Notes under the pieces: generated by a model
The model's database searches: none
What the model was told of the DNA's origin: nothing
What the model saw: the letters and a program-made list of their open reading frames with translations, nothing else
Shown here: piece after piece, positions 20,243 to 30,488 of the stretch
Numbering within the stretch: position 1 is the stretch's first letter
Layout: every line of letters starts with the position of its first letter
Position numbers and translations under genes: made by a program
Assembly (NCBI RefSeq): GCF_033100115.1
Contig: NZ_CP136910.1
Span: 5,100,001-5,164,000, forward strand
Direction of reading: 5' to 3'
Length of the DNA: 64,000 nt
Source: Anaerocolumna sp. AGMB13020
GTDB lineage: Bacteria; Bacillota; Clostridia; Lachnospirales; Lachnospiraceae

Positions 20243-21877
20243 ATGTTCGATGAAATCAGGGAGTTAACGAAAAAGCTGGTAGCCATACCAAGCATCAATA
20301 CTACTGTTGGTGAAAGGGATATTGCACTGTATATCAAAGATTATCTGAGCGAAATCCCATATTTTCAGAAACATCCGGATTATATAATAATGCAGGAATT
20401 AGAGAAGGATTATTATGATCGAATGAATGTCTTTGCATTTATTAAAGGTGAGAAGACAGAGTCTGAGGACACAATCCTTTTGCATGGTCATATAGATACA
20501 GTTGGTATAGAGGATTACAAGGGGTTGAAGGAGTATGCTTTTGACACCGGGAAATTGGCAGAGAAGCTTACAGAAATGGAGCTGCCAGAAGAAGTATTTA
20601 AGGATTTGCATTCGGGAGATTACATGTTTGGCAGGGGTGCCTGTGACATGAAAAGCGGTGATGCGGTATTTCTTGTGCTTCTAAAGAAACTAAGTGAACA
20701 TCCTGAGAAATTAAAAGGAAATATTCTGCTGTCTTTGAATCCCGTGGAGGAGAATCTCCATACAGGTATTATTGAAGCCCTTAAGGTTTTAAAGGATTTG
20801 AAGGAGAAGGAGGGGTTTGCATATAAACTGGCAATCAACAATGATTTTATCTGTCCTTTGTTTCCGGGAGACAGCAGAAGATATATCTATACCGGAACAG
20901 TCGGCAAGCTTCTTCCCTGCTTCTATATACAGGGCAAGGAGACTCATGTAGGACAATGCTTTGAAGGGTTTGACGCTTCCATGGCAGCTTCTATGCTGGT
21001 AAATGAAATAAATCTGAATACAGAGTATTGCGACGGATATGACGGTGAATATACCTTGCCGCCATCTGTTTTAAAAATAAAGGATCTTAAGACTTGGTAT
21101 AATGTTCAAACAGCAGACGGTGCTTTTGTGTACTTTAATTATTTTGTTCATAACAATACAGTGGAAGAAATCATCAAGAAACTAAAAGATGCTGCAGGAA
21201 AGGTACTTTTGGAATTAGTCAGTAAATATAACCTGGAATATAGGAAGTACTGTAAACTGTCAGGAATGGAGTATAAAGAGATAATTTATGACTGGGAGGT
21301 CTTGGAGTATCAGGAACTCCACAATCTGGCCCGTATGGAATTTCCTGGAGACCTGGAGGAATATCTGCGGATAATTACAGATTCAGAACTTTTGGAGGGG
21401 ACGGATAAACGTGATATCCCACTGCGCCTTACCAGGGAGCTTATGACGATAGCGAAAAAGAAAAATCCAGCCATGGTCCTATTTTTTGCAGCACCTTATT
21501 GCCCCCATAATCTGCTGAAAGAAGAAGGGGGAGAAGGAAAGCTGGTTCAGGAAATCGGAGAAATTGCAAAAAGAGTTGGTGCGGAATATAAGGAGGATTA
21601 CAAACTGTTAAAGTTCTTTCCAAGTCTTTCAGACAGCAGTTATTTAAAGTCCGATGATTCTCAGGAATCTGTGGAACATCTCATTCATAATTTCCCTCAG
21701 TTTGAACAATTGTATCCGCTTCCGGTGGAATCTATAAGAGATTTAAATATCCCCTGTGTTAATTTTGGGTGTTACGGAAAGGATGCACATAAATGGACGG
21801 AAAGAGTATTTATGCCCTATTCATTTCGAGTTCTGCCGCAACTGATATGGGAGACTATTCAGTATTATCTGACGTGA
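20243..21877 (+). CDS. M20-family metallopeptidase, RocB-like
   Basis: Zinc-dependent M20-type hydrolase of 544 residues, similar in length and layout to the RocB arginine-utilisation protein of Bacillus. Metal-binding elements are visible: H83 and D85 in LLHGHIDTVG, D135 in GRGACDMKSGDA, and the E169/E170 pair in NPVEEN. M20 enzymes remove amino acids or acyl groups from amide bonds; the RocB substrate has not been established to my knowledge. It is the first gene of a four-gene same-strand cassette with a DDAH-like hydrolase, an aminotransferase and a dehydrogenase. GGGAGGAAATTTC precedes the ATG. Confidence 0.9.
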   Translation: MFDEIRELTKKLVAIPSINTTVGERDIALYIKDYLSEIPYFQKHPDYIIMQELEKDYYDRMNVFAFIKGEKTESEDTILLHGHIDTVGIEDYKGLKEYAFDTGKLAEKLTEMELPEEVFKDLHSGDYMFGRGACDMKSGDAVFLVLLKKLSEHPEKLKGNILLSLNPVEENLHTGIIEALKVLKDLKEKEGFAYKLAINNDFICPLFPGDSRRYIYTGTVGKLLPCFYIQGKETHVGQCFEGFDASMAASMLVNEINLNTEYCDGYDGEYTLPPSVLKIKDLKTWYNVQTADGAFVYFNYFVHNNTVEEIIKKLKDAAGKVLLELVSKYNLEYRKYCKLSGMEYKEIIYDWEVLEYQELHNLARMEFPGDLEEYLRIITDSELLEGTDKRDIPLRLTRELMTIAKKKNPAMVLFFAAPYCPHNLLKEEGGEGKLVQEIGEIAKRVGAEYKEDYKLLKFFPSLSDSSYLKSDDSQESVEHLIHNFPQFEQLYPLPVESIRDLNIPCVNFGCYGKDAHKWTERVFMPYSFRVLPQLIWETIQYYLT

Positions 21878-21964
21878 TATTATTGTTTTGGCAGACAGGA
21901 AACTTATGATATGAAATCATAAACAAGAGGAGGGAATCCATTCCCATACCAAAAGGAGGCAGTA

Positions 21965-22801
21965 ATGTTTGTAAAGAACGGAACAGGGGTACTAAAGAAA
22001 GTTCTTTTATCAAGACCCACCTATTTAAAACCTGCACCAATTAATGAGATTGCAAAGAAGTGGGAGAAGAGCCTGCTTGATAGAGATCTGATGGAAGAGG
22101 AACATCAACTGTTTATCAAGGCTTATAGAGAAAATGGAGTTGAAGTTGAACTGCTAAAAGCAGAGGAAAGCAGACCAAATGCTGTGTTTTCAAGGGATTT
22201 CGGTGGTTGTGTCAGAGAAGGTTATATTCTTGGGAGATTCAAAGAACCCATTCGTTATCAGGAGTATGAAGGTTATAAGCAGAAAATGGGAGAATTGGGA
22301 GTACCTCTCATTGCTGAGGTGAAGGAAGGTTACTTCGAAGGCGGAGATTTTGCATTCCTGAGAGAAGATCTGATCGCTTTGGGAATGGCTGCCAGGACAG
22401 ATCAAAAAGGTGCAGCAGAAATCAGTGAAGGGCTTAGAGAATACGGATACCGTATCCTTACAGTGCCCCTAAAAGAGAAATATCTGCATTTGGATATGTG
22501 CTTTAATCTTGTTGATGAAAACTTAGCGGTTGCCTGCACCTCGGTACTTCCGGAGGAATTTTTAAAGAAGCTTAAGGAGCTGTCAATAAATATTATTGAA
22601 GTCTCTGAGGAATCCATCTTTGCCCATAGTTGCAATCTTCAAAGTCTGGGGGATAAAAAGGTATTCTCGTTAAAGCAGAACGGGAAGGTGAATGTGGCAT
22701 TGGCTGCCAAAGGTATGACAGTAATAGAACTCGATATTACTGAAATTCTGAAGGCAGGAGGAGGTCCTCACTGTATGACCTTTCCCTTAGGCAGAATTTA
22801 G
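21965..22801 (+). CDS. DDAH-like amidinotransferase/guanidine hydrolase family protein
   Basis: Protein of 278 residues of the arginine deiminase/dimethylargininase (DDAH) superfamily, which attacks guanidinium carbons. The catalytic cysteine is C270 in GGGPHCMTFPLG at the extreme C-terminus, the histidine is H175 in YLHLD, and the substrate-binding acids are D78 (FSRDFG) and E125/D128 (FEGGDF). The C-terminal cysteine and size match DDAH better than arginine deiminase (~400 residues). Likely reactions give citrulline or ureido products from arginine derivatives; the exact substrate is inferred. AAAGGAGG precedes the start, 87 bases after the peptidase gene. Confidence 0.9.
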   Translation: MFVKNGTGVLKKVLLSRPTYLKPAPINEIAKKWEKSLLDRDLMEEEHQLFIKAYRENGVEVELLKAEESRPNAVFSRDFGGCVREGYILGRFKEPIRYQEYEGYKQKMGELGVPLIAEVKEGYFEGGDFAFLREDLIALGMAARTDQKGAAEISEGLREYGYRILTVPLKEKYLHLDMCFNLVDENLAVACTSVLPEEFLKKLKELSINIIEVSEESIFAHSCNLQSLGDKKVFSLKQNGKVNVALAAKGMTVIELDITEILKAGGGPHCMTFPLGRI

Positions 22802-22813
22802 AGGAGGAATTTT

Positions 22814-23878
22814 ATGAGTAAGTTTTTTGACAGCAGATACGAGGAGATGGAGGCATATGTTCCCGGAGAACAGCCTGCGGACCGCAGATATATAAAGCTA
22901 AATGCAAACGAAACGTCAATGCCGCCCTCACCAAAGGTATTGGAAGCAGTAAATTCAAAGGAAATCCTTGGTATGGGCTTGTATTCGGACCCTTATTGCA
23001 CAAGGTTAAGAGAGGCTATTGCAGGGGTGTATGGCTTGGAAGCTGATCAGGTATTTGTAGGTAATGGATCTGATGAAGTACTTAGCTTCTGTTTCCTAAG
23101 CTTCTTTGGTGAAGCCAGCAAAATCTGTTTTCCGGATATCACTTATTATTTTTACCACACGTATTCTAAAACCTATGGACTTGATGCCCTTGAGATTCCT
23201 TTAAAAGAGGATTTTACTATAGATGTCAAGAATTATATCGAGACGGACAGACATGTAATTATTGCAAACCCCAATGCACCAACTGGATACCGCCTTTCAA
23301 GAAACGAGTTGAGAGAGATAATTTCAGCTAAGAAAGAACGCCTTGTAATTGTTGATGAAGCTTATGTGGACTATGGTAATGAATCCTGCATAGAGCTCAT
23401 TAAGGATTATTCAAATCTTATTGTTATCCAGACCTTTTCAAAATCCAGGAATCTTGCCGGATTAAGACTTGGTTTTGCAGCAGCCTCAAAGGAAATCATT
23501 GAAGATATGAACAAGATTAAATTCACCTTTAACCCGTATAATTTAAGTGCACTGACGATAGCAGCAGGAACGGCTGCTATTCTGGACACCGGGTATTATA
23601 AGGAATGTATAGAGGAAACCATCCGTATCAGAGAAGAAACAGCAGAAAACCTTCGAGCAAAAGGTTTTTACGTGATGAAATCCCATACGAATTTTCTGTT
23701 TGTTAAGCATGATAAAATCCATGCTTCGGAATATTATCTCAGGTTAAAGGAAGAAGGTATACTGACCAGATATTTCAAGAGTGAAAGGATAAAAGATTTT
23801 CTTAGGATTACGGTAGGAACGAAAACGGAGATGGCGGAAGTACTGAGAGCCACGGAGAAAATCATAGCAGGCTGTTGA
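22814..23878 (+). CDS. Class I/II PLP aminotransferase, HisC-like
   Basis: Aminotransferase of 354 residues resembling histidinol-phosphate aminotransferase. The PLP lysine is K210 in TFSKSRNLAGLRLGFA, the ring-contacting aspartate is D181 in IVDEAYVDYG, NPNAPTG is at 152-158, and R218 binds the substrate carboxylate or phosphate. HisC-like enzymes often have other amino-acid substrates. It lies 12 bases after the DDAH-like gene and far from hisHF, so a role in amino-acid catabolism with its neighbours is more likely than histidine synthesis. GAGGAGG precedes the ATG. Confidence 0.92.
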   Translation: MSKFFDSRYEEMEAYVPGEQPADRRYIKLNANETSMPPSPKVLEAVNSKEILGMGLYSDPYCTRLREAIAGVYGLEADQVFVGNGSDEVLSFCFLSFFGEASKICFPDITYYFYHTYSKTYGLDALEIPLKEDFTIDVKNYIETDRHVIIANPNAPTGYRLSRNELREIISAKKERLVIVDEAYVDYGNESCIELIKDYSNLIVIQTFSKSRNLAGLRLGFAAASKEIIEDMNKIKFTFNPYNLSALTIAAGTAAILDTGYYKECIEETIRIREETAENLRAKGFYVMKSHTNFLFVKHDKIHASEYYLRLKEEGILTRYFKSERIKDFLRITVGTKTEMAEVLRATEKIIAGC

Positions 23879-23955
23879 GAAAAATATCTTATCCCCAGTC
23901 AAGAAGTATGAAAGGTAAGAAGATTAAGAAGTCAGATGCAGTCAGGAGGAGGGAA

Positions 23956-24930
23956 ATGAATATACTCATTAGTGACAGCAAAGAAGAGCTGAAGCTGTTG
24001 GAGCAGTCAGATATAAATAGGATACGAGAGAACCTGCCGGATTGTATGGTGGAGTTATATCCTTATGTCAACAAAAAGGAGTTTCTAAAAAAAATAGCAG
24101 ACGCAGACGCACTTTTAACTGCATTTCTACCTATTGATAGTGAAGTTCTAAAAAAAGCTGGCAAACTTAAGATTATCTGTATAATGGCTTCCGGTTATAA
24201 TAATGTTGCGGTTGAAGAAGCTAAAATGCGTGGAATCGCCATATGTCCGGCAGCAGATTATTGTACCTCGGAGGTAGCTGACCATACCTTGGCGCTGCTT
24301 TTGGCTCTGATAAGAAATCTAAAGCATTATGAAAAGGATATCGAGAAGAGAAACATATGGAATTATGGAACTGCCCCGGGAGGAATAAGACTACAGGATA
24401 GTATTCTGGCGATTTACGGATTTGGAAAAATCGGTAAAGCAGTGGCGCAGAGAGCCCTGGCCTTTGGGTTAAAGGTCTTGGTAAAGGATCCTTATATCTC
24501 AGCAGAGACCGCAAAAGCACATGGGGTTATACTGGTAGAAGATACTTATATAAAAGAAAAGGCTCATATAATAAGTAATCATATGGCCCCTACCAAAGAA
24601 AATAAGAATTATTTCAATTTTAATTATTTCAGGGAGTTGAAACAGCAGCCTATATTCTTAAATTTAGGAAGAGGAGAAACAGTTGATGAGAAAGCATTGA
24701 CGCAGGCTTTGGATATAGGGTATATCAGTGGTGCAGGCCTGGATGTGCTGAAGGAAGAACCGCCTGTACTAATATCTAATCCACTGTTATATAGGGAGAA
24801 CGTAATTCTGACACCGCACAGTGCTTTTTATTCGGAGGCGTCTATAATGGAACTTAAAAATATAACCTTTATGAATTTGATAAACTTCCTAAAAGGTAAT
24901 TATACAGCTATAAAAGGCAGAATAGTATGA
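23956..24930 (+). CDS. D-2-hydroxyacid dehydrogenase
   Basis: NAD-dependent dehydrogenase of 324 residues that interconverts 2-oxo acids and D-2-hydroxy acids. The Rossmann motif GFGKIG is at 155-160, and the catalytic triad is R239 (NLGRG), E268 (KEEPP) and H288 (TPHSAF). The ATG at 23956 is chosen for its AGGAGG; a longer frame from 23875 overlaps the aminotransferase stop and may reflect translational coupling. As the last gene of the cassette it would reduce the 2-oxo acid made by the aminotransferase, an inference from order and chemistry. Confidence 0.93.
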   Translation: MNILISDSKEELKLLEQSDINRIRENLPDCMVELYPYVNKKEFLKKIADADALLTAFLPIDSEVLKKAGKLKIICIMASGYNNVAVEEAKMRGIAICPAADYCTSEVADHTLALLLALIRNLKHYEKDIEKRNIWNYGTAPGGIRLQDSILAIYGFGKIGKAVAQRALAFGLKVLVKDPYISAETAKAHGVILVEDTYIKEKAHIISNHMAPTKENKNYFNFNYFRELKQQPIFLNLGRGETVDEKALTQALDIGYISGAGLDVLKEEPPVLISNPLLYRENVILTPHSAFYSEASIMELKNITFMNLINFLKGNYTAIKGRIV

Positions 24931-24958
24931 CTTGGCAAAGAGAAAGAGGTAAAATTCT

Positions 24959-25078
24959 GATTAGGCTCGTACTATTTTGATTAGGCTCGTACTATTTTGA
25001 TTAGGCTCGTACTATTTTGATTAGGCTCGTACTAATCTAATCAGGCTCGTAATAATATATTTAGGATCGTATTATTAA
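24959..25078 (+). repeat. 20-bp tandem repeat, six units
   Basis: Six contiguous 20-bp units fill 24959-25078. Units 1-3 are identical (GATTAGGCTCGTACTATTTT), unit 4 keeps the first 15 bases, and units 5-6 are degenerate but keep AGGMTCGTA. The period is close to two helical turns. It lies between the end of the dehydrogenase gene and a bidirectional terminator and is not in an ORF. There are no spacers, so it is not a CRISPR array. Confidence 0.95.
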
Positions 25079-25120
25079 ATGAATGTTATAAGATAATGTC
25101 GCATTGTTCTCTTTCATATA

Positions 25121-25181
25121 AAAACTGCCGGTATAAAATCAGTAAATAAAAGCTTTTACTGAAATGATAGCGGCAGTTTTT
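25121..25181. terminator. Bidirectional terminator between the convergent cassette and activase genes
   Basis: Outer arms AAAACTGCCG (25121-25130) and CGGCAGTTTT (25171-25180) are a perfect 10-bp pair, with an inner hairpin AGTAAA/TTTACT at about 25141-25160. Runs of A and T on either side suit both directions. Confidence 0.8.
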
Positions 25182-25225
25182 GGTTAATTTATACCAGGGT
25201 GTGTCTGAAAACCCAATGTCTTAAA

Positions 25226-28200
25226 TTACATTCCGGTATCAAGACTGGTCTTTGCGGATACTGGTATCTGTTTATGGCTACTCTGAACTTCTGTCTGATG
25301 GAGGGTAGTCTTCTCCATGTTTTTAACGGCGGTAGAGAGCATTAATTTAATTCGGTTAAGCTGATTTACTTCACTGGCTCCGGGATCATAATCGACGGCA
25401 ACAATGTTGGAATCCGGATACCTTTGCCTTAACTCTTTGATTACACCTTTTCCTACGATGTGATTAGGCAGGCAGGCAAAAGGCTGTGTACATACAATGT
25501 TGCTTACACCGGAATGAATCAGTTCTACCATTTCACCTGTTAAGAACCAGCCTTCACCGGTCTGATTACCTACAGAAACAATGGGAGAAGCATACTCTGC
25601 CAGTGTCTTGATAGGGACAGGCGGTGTAAAGCGCGTACTCTTTTCAAGGCATATCCTTGCTTCCTTACGGCAGAGCTCAACTGCCTGAATTAGTATGTTG
25701 CTTATGGTAGCGGAGGACTTCTTAAAGCCCAGGTATTCAGCCTTAAAGCTGGAATTGTGGAAGGAGTACATAAAGAAATCAATTAAGTCAGGAACCACCG
25801 CTTCCGCTCCTTCCGCTTCTAGTAAATCCACCAGATAGTTATTTGCAGCTGGTAAGAACTTAACAAGGATTTCTCCGACAATGCCAACTCTTGGCTTACG
25901 AATATCTTTTAGAGGCAGGTTATCGAAATCTTCAATGATACCACGAATGTTCTTTTTAAACTCTCCCCATTTTCCGTTGGCAACTGATTGCTTACATCTT
26001 TCATTCCATTTCTCATGCAGTGCATTTGCGGAACCAGGTACTGCCTCGTAAGGCCTTGTGCGGTATAAGACTCTGAGGAACACATCTCCATAAACCAAAG
26101 CCTGTACGGCACTCATAAGCAGTTTGGGAGTATACTTCATACCTGGATTTTTCTCAAGCCCGGATACACTTAAAGAGATTACCGGAATCTGAGGCATACC
26201 AGCTTTTTCAAGAGCTCTTCTGATAAAGTTAATATAATTGGTTGCCCGGCAGCCGCCGCCGGTCTGGGTAATCATAACACCGACTTTGTTCACGTCATAC
26301 TTACCGGAGAGGAGAGCATCCATAATCTGTCCTACCACCATCAGGGAAGGATAGCAGGCATCGTTATTGACATATTTTAATCCCACATCAACGGCAGTAC
26401 GGTTGTCATTGGGAAGGATTTCAACATTGTAACCACCTGCCTTCAGGGCGCTCTGCAGGATGTCAAAATGTATAGGCGACATCTGAGGGCAGAGAAGAGT
26501 ATAATCCTTGCGCATTTCTTCTGTAAATACCACTCTCTTAAAGGCATCGGAGACAATAGGAACCTCGCAGGAGGTTTTCTTTCTGTCTCTGTCATTGACA
26601 GCGGAGAGAAGAGAGCGTACTCTGATTCTGGCAGCACCCAGATTATTTACTTCATCTATCTTTAAAACAGTATAAACCTTACCGGATTTGGTTAGAATAT
26701 CATTAACCATATCTGTAGTAACGGCATCCAGACCGCAGCCAAAGGAATTCAGCTGTATAAGCTCCAGATTTGGCATGGTTTTCGCATAGGAGGCAGCAGC
26801 ATAAAGCCTTGAATGATACATCCACTGATCCACTGCAACCAGAGGTCTGTCGACTTTACCTAAGTGGGAAATAGAATCCTCTGTTAATACAGCGACACCA
26901 TAGGAATTAATTAATTCAGGAATACCGTGATTAATTTCCGGATCAATATGGTAAGGGCGTCCGGCCAGGACAATACCTTTTTTACCGTTTTCAACGAGAT
27001 AGGCGATTGTTTCTTCGCCTTTTCTCTTAATATCTTCCCTTTTGGCCTCAAGCTCAGCCCAGGCTTTGGTAACTGCAGCCTTAATTTCCTTATCGGTTGC
27101 CCCTGCGATTTCCTTCATAACCTTAAGCAGGCGCTTCTTTAAGATCTCTTCACTTTCAAAGGACATAAAAGGGTTCTCATAACGGATATTTCCATCCTTC
27201 AGTTCTTCTACATTGTTTTTGATGTTTTCACTGTAGGAGGCAACAATGGGGCAGTTGTAATGATTATTAGCACCTGGCACCTCACAGCGTTCATAAGGAA
27301 CACTTGGATAGAAGATAAAATCCACACCCTGTTTGATGAGCCACATAATGTGACCGTGAGCCAGCTTGGCGGGATAGCATTCTGATTCGCTGGGTATGGA
27401 TTCAATACCCATTTCATAAATCTTTCTGGTAGATTCGGGAGAGAGGATTACACGGTAACCTAACTCTGTAAACAATGTATACCAGAAGGGATAATTTTCA
27501 TACATATTTAAGACTCTTGGTATACCTACAACACCTCTGGGAGCTTTCTCAAGGGGAAGGGGTTCGTAGGAGAACAGGGTCTTTAACTTATATTCAAACA
27601 GATTCGGGATGTTATCTTTATTCTTAACCTTACCAAGTCCCTTTTCGCAGCGGTTACCGCTGATAAACTGTCTTCCCCCGGTAAAGCGATTGATGGTCAG
27701 CTGGCAGTTGTTGGTACAAGCACGGCATCTGGTCATGGAAGATTCTATTTTCAGAGCATTGATCTGATCCAGGGTAAGGAGCGTTGTTTCCTGTCCTTCA
27801 AAATGTTCTCTTGCTATTAGAGCTGCACCAAAGGCCCCCATAATTCCGGAGATATCAGGTCTTACCGGTTCACAGCCGGTTAATAACTCAAAGCTTCGAA
27901 GAACTGCTTCGTTATAGAAAGTACCTCCCTGGACTACGACATGTTCTCCTAAATCCTTAGGATCGGTAATTTTAATTACCTTAAAGATAGCATTCTTAAT
28001 TACCGAATAGGCAAGACCGGAGGAAATGTCAGCAACCTGTGCTCCTTCCTTCTGTGCCTGCTTTACCTTGGAATTCATAAATACCGTACATCTGGAACCT
28101 AAGTCTACCGGATTCTTTGCAAAGAGAGCTACTTTTGCGAAATCAGCTACTTCATAATTCAAGGATTTTGCAAAGGTTTCAATAAAGGAACCGCAGCCGG

Positions 28201-29545
28201 AGGAACAAGCTTCGTTTAACATGATACTGTCAACCGTGCTATTCTTAATCTTAATGCATTTCATATCCTGACCGCCGATGTCCAGTATACAATCAACCTT
28301 GGGGTCAAAGAAAGCGGCAGCGTGATAGTGGGCAACGGTTTCAACTTCTCCTTCGTCCAGCATAAGTGCTGATTTAATAAGTGCTTCACCATAGCCGGTT
28401 GAACAGGAACGTATAATATTAGCACCTTCCGGGAGAAGGGAATAAATCTCTTTTATGGACTTTATGGCAGTCTTTAAGGGACTTCCGTTGTTGTTGCTGT
28501 AGAAGGAATAAAGAAGAGAACCATCGTCTCCGACTAACGCAACCTTTGTGGTAGTAGAGCCGGCATCAATTCCTAAAAAGCAATTACCCTGGTAAGTACT
28601 TAAGTCACCTTTCTTAACGGCTTGTCTGGAATGACGTTCTTTGAATTCATCATAGGCAGCTTCATCTGCAAAGAGAGGGGCCATGCGGTTTACTTCAAAA
28701 TCCATGGTAATACCCTTAGACAATTTCTCGATAAGATTGCTAAAGGTTTCGATGGTTTCGTATTTGCTGTTCATGGCTGCACCGGTTGCCGCGAAAAGAT
28801 GGGAGTGCTCAGGTGCTATTATGTTTTCCTCAGAAAGATCCAAGGTTCGGATAAAAGCATTCTTTAGTTCTGCTAAGAAATGGAGAGGGCCACCCAGGAA
28901 GGCAACATTGCCTCTGATAGGTTTTCCGCAGGCAAGACCACTAATTGTCTGGTTAACAACTGCCTGAAAGATAGAAGCGGATAAATCCGGTTTGGTTGCG
29001 CCGTCATTGATTAAGGGCTGAATATCGGACTTTGCAAAAACTCCGCATCTTGCAGCAATTGGATAGATAGATTTATATTCTTTCGCATACTCGTTGAGGC
29101 CGGAAGCATCCGTGTTCAACAGGGTAGCCATCTGGTCAATAAAAGAACCGGTACCGCCTGCGCAGATACCGTTCATTCGCTGTTCTATACCACCCGTAAA
29201 ATATATGATTTTGGCGTCTTCGCCGCCAAGCTCTATTGCAACATCAGTTTGTGGGGCGAAATCCTGCAGGGAAGTAGATACGGCAACAACCTCTTGAACA
29301 AATGGAATTCCAAGATGTTTCGATATGGTGAGACCACCGGAACCGGTTATCACTGGTGCTACTTTCATGTCGCCAAGCTGTTCGGTTGCATTCCTTAGCA
29401 GCTTTGCCAGAACGTCCTGAATATTGGCGTAATGCCTTGCATACTCAGAAAACAGGATTTTATTTTCTGTATTTAATACCGCCACTTTTACGGTAGTGGA
29501 GCCTATATCGATTCCTAAAGTGTATGGTTTTTTGTAATCGCTCAA
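25226..29545 (-). CDS. Fused acyl-CoA dehydratase activase / HgdB-like protein (tandem BadF/HgdC ATPase domains, DUF2229)
   Basis: Very large protein of 1439 residues. Two BadF/BadG/HgdC-type ATPase domains occur in tandem: the first begins [14 protein letters not shown] near residue 11 and holds [12 protein letters not shown], the second begins [15 protein letters not shown] near 324 and holds [14 protein letters not shown] cysteine-rich segment with [10 protein letters not shown] (~610) and a DUF2229 region follow (~660-900), and the C-terminal ~450 residues resemble the HgdB dehydratase subunit. Related activators inject electrons into 2-hydroxyacyl-CoA dehydratases using ATP; the role of this giant fusion is not established. 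It starts at TTG (29545) with GGAGG eight bases upstream. It is monocistronic and convergent with the preceding cassette. Confidence 0.94.
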   Translation of the reverse strand: MSDYKKPYTLGIDIGSTTVKVAVLNTENKILFSEYARHYANIQDVLAKLLRNATEQLGDMKVAPVITGSGGLTISKHLGIPFVQEVVAVSTSLQDFAPQTDVAIELGGEDAKIIYFTGGIEQRMNGICAGGTGSFIDQMATLLNTDASGLNEYAKEYKSIYPIAARCGVFAKSDIQPLINDGATKPDLSASIFQAVVNQTISGLACGKPIRGNVAFLGGPLHFLAELKNAFIRTLDLSEENIIAPEHSHLFAATGAAMNSKYETIETFSNLIEKLSKGITMDFEVNRMAPLFADEAAYDEFKERHSRQAVKKGDLSTYQGNCFLGIDAGSTTTKVALVGDDGSLLYSFYSNNNGSPLKTAIKSIKEIYSLLPEGANIIRSCSTGYGEALIKSALMLDEGEVETVAHYHAAAFFDPKVDCILDIGGQDMKCIKIKNSTVDSIMLNEACSSGCGSFIETFAKSLNYEVADFAKVALFAKNPVDLGSRCTVFMNSKVKQAQKEGAQVADISSGLAYSVIKNAIFKVIKITDPKDLGEHVVVQGGTFYNEAVLRSFELLTGCEPVRPDISGIMGAFGAALIAREHFEGQETTLLTLDQINALKIESSMTRCRACTNNCQLTINRFTGGRQFISGNRCEKGLGKVKNKDNIPNLFEYKLKTLFSYEPLPLEKAPRGVVGIPRVLNMYENYPFWYTLFTELGYRVILSPESTRKIYEMGIESIPSESECYPAKLAHGHIMWLIKQGVDFIFYPSVPYERCEVPGANNHYNCPIVASYSENIKNNVEELKDGNIRYENPFMSFESEEILKKRLLKVMKEIAGATDKEIKAAVTKAWAELEAKREDIKRKGEETIAYLVENGKKGIVLAGRPYHIDPEINHGIPELINSYGVAVLTEDSISHLGKVDRPLVAVDQWMYHSRLYAAASYAKTMPNLELIQLNSFGCGLDAVTTDMVNDILTKSGKVYTVLKIDEVNNLGAARIRVRSLLSAVNDRDRKKTSCEVPIVSDAFKRVVFTEEMRKDYTLLCPQMSPIHFDILQSALKAGGYNVEILPNDNRTAVDVGLKYVNNDACYPSLMVVGQIMDALLSGKYDVNKVGVMITQTGGGCRATNYINFIRRALEKAGMPQIPVISLSVSGLEKNPGMKYTPKLLMSAVQALVYGDVFLRVLYRTRPYEAVPGSANALHEKWNERCKQSVANGKWGEFKKNIRGIIEDFDNLPLKDIRKPRVGIVGEILVKFLPAANNYLVDLLEAEGAEAVVPDLIDFFMYSFHNSSFKAEYLGFKKSSATISNILIQAVELCRKEARICLEKSTRFTPPVPIKTLAEYASPIVSVGNQTGEGWFLTGEMVELIHSGVSNIVCTQPFACLPNHIVGKGVIKELRQRYPDSNIVAVDYDPGASEVNQLNRIKLMLSTAVKNMEKTTLHQTEVQSSHKQIPVSAKTSLDTGM

Positions 29546-29845
29546 ACGGTTTACCTCCTTACAAGAATTGTAACACTATAATATATGAGAGGAATGAAAA
29601 ATGATTACAACCTCATATAGCGTAATTCCGATAAGCTATATTATACGACACAAAAATGTGAAGTTCAACACCCGAATTTGCCTTAATTACGAATAATGGT
29701 AATGAGTGCTAAATAATAACAAAACAAGTATGGATTTACCGTAACAACTCCCATAGTCTGTTAATATAATATAAGGAAACGAAACGTTAAGAAAACCACT
29801 CCCTAAGTAAGAATGATTACTGAGATTGGTGTAGAAGGAAGGACT
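29546..29845. other. Divergent intergenic region
   Basis: Region between the activase (minus) and the LysM gene (plus). It must contain both promoters; a TATAAT-like box at about 29766-29771 faces the LysM gene. No RNA gene or repeat is seen. Confidence 0.4.
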
Positions 29846-30187
29846 ATGAATTTCAAAGAGTACAGTTGCATGAATTATGTAATTGGCCAAGGGGATACCC
29901 TTTACAGTATCACTAGAGAATATAATGTTCCGCTGCCGCTTATCTTAAGACTGAATCCTTTTGTTGATATATATAATTTACAGGTGGGAGATGAAATTTG
30001 TATACCTGTAATGGAAGGATTTAGTGATGATACCGTATTTGAATATGTCGTGGAAGACGGAGATTCCTTACAGGTGATATTGGATAAATTCGGTATCGAT
30101 TTGCAGGATATAACAAGGAATAACAATTTGAATCAGATAATGCTGCAGCCGGGAAGCACTCTTCAGATACCCAGCCATGATGCTTAA
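29846..30187 (+). CDS. Small protein with two LysM domains, no signal peptide
   Basis: Protein of 113 residues consisting almost entirely of two LysM repeats (NYVIGQGDTLYSITREYNVP and EYVVEDGDSLQVILDKFGI). LysM binds N-acetylglucosamine-containing glycans such as peptidoglycan. There is no signal peptide, as in several spore-coat LysM proteins, so a location in the spore coat is possible but is inference. The ATG at 29846 is chosen for GAAGGAAGG upstream; the frame opens at 29813 without a good site. A strong terminator follows. Confidence 0.9.
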   Translation: MNFKEYSCMNYVIGQGDTLYSITREYNVPLPLILRLNPFVDIYNLQVGDEICIPVMEGFSDDTVFEYVVEDGDSLQVILDKFGIDLQDITRNNNLNQIMLQPGSTLQIPSHDA

Positions 30188-30196
30188 TATTTATTT

Positions 30197-30244
30197 CCGA
30201 AATTTCACCTGTTATCTTACAGGTGAAGTTTCGGAATTTTTTAC
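30197..30244 (+). terminator. Terminator after the LysM gene
   Basis: A 15-bp stem (30197-30211 with 30220-30234, one mismatch) is followed by AATTTTTT. Confidence 0.9.
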
Positions 30245-30453
30245 TTTGCGTAAAAAGTCTTGATAATTTTCTGAAAAATTACCCATTATATTATTAGTAC
30301 TGCGTTGGGTAAGGTTTTTGGAATAAAAAAGCTTTGAATTATCAAAAATTATGTACGGCAGTGCTGACTCCTGTAACAATTGTCGTTCGACTTCCTCCCC
30401 ACTGAGGTTCATGAAATTTTAAGAATTTTCATGTTTCTTTTCAAGTTTTTTAT

Positions 30454-30482
30454 TTGACATTAAATATGAGAAAACATATAAT
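30454..30482 (+). promoter_or_regulatory. corA promoter
   Basis: TTGACA (30454-30459) and TATAAT (30477-30482) are separated by 17 bp, a near-consensus promoter. It predicts a 5' leader of about 185 nt before corA. Confidence 0.88.
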
Positions 30483-30488
30483 GTAGTG

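Noticed and set aside
22814..23878. Assignment of the aminotransferase as hisC
   Set aside because: The family match is real, but the gene is in a catabolic-type cassette far from hisHF, so the gene symbol would overstate the evidence.
24959..25078. CRISPR array
   Set aside because: The 20-bp units abut each other without spacers, and no cas genes are present; the same holds for the arrays at 8646-9048 and 40866-41133.
30212..30412. 66-codon minus-strand ORF upstream of corA
   Set aside because: It starts without a convincing ribosome binding site and overlaps the terminator of the LysM gene.
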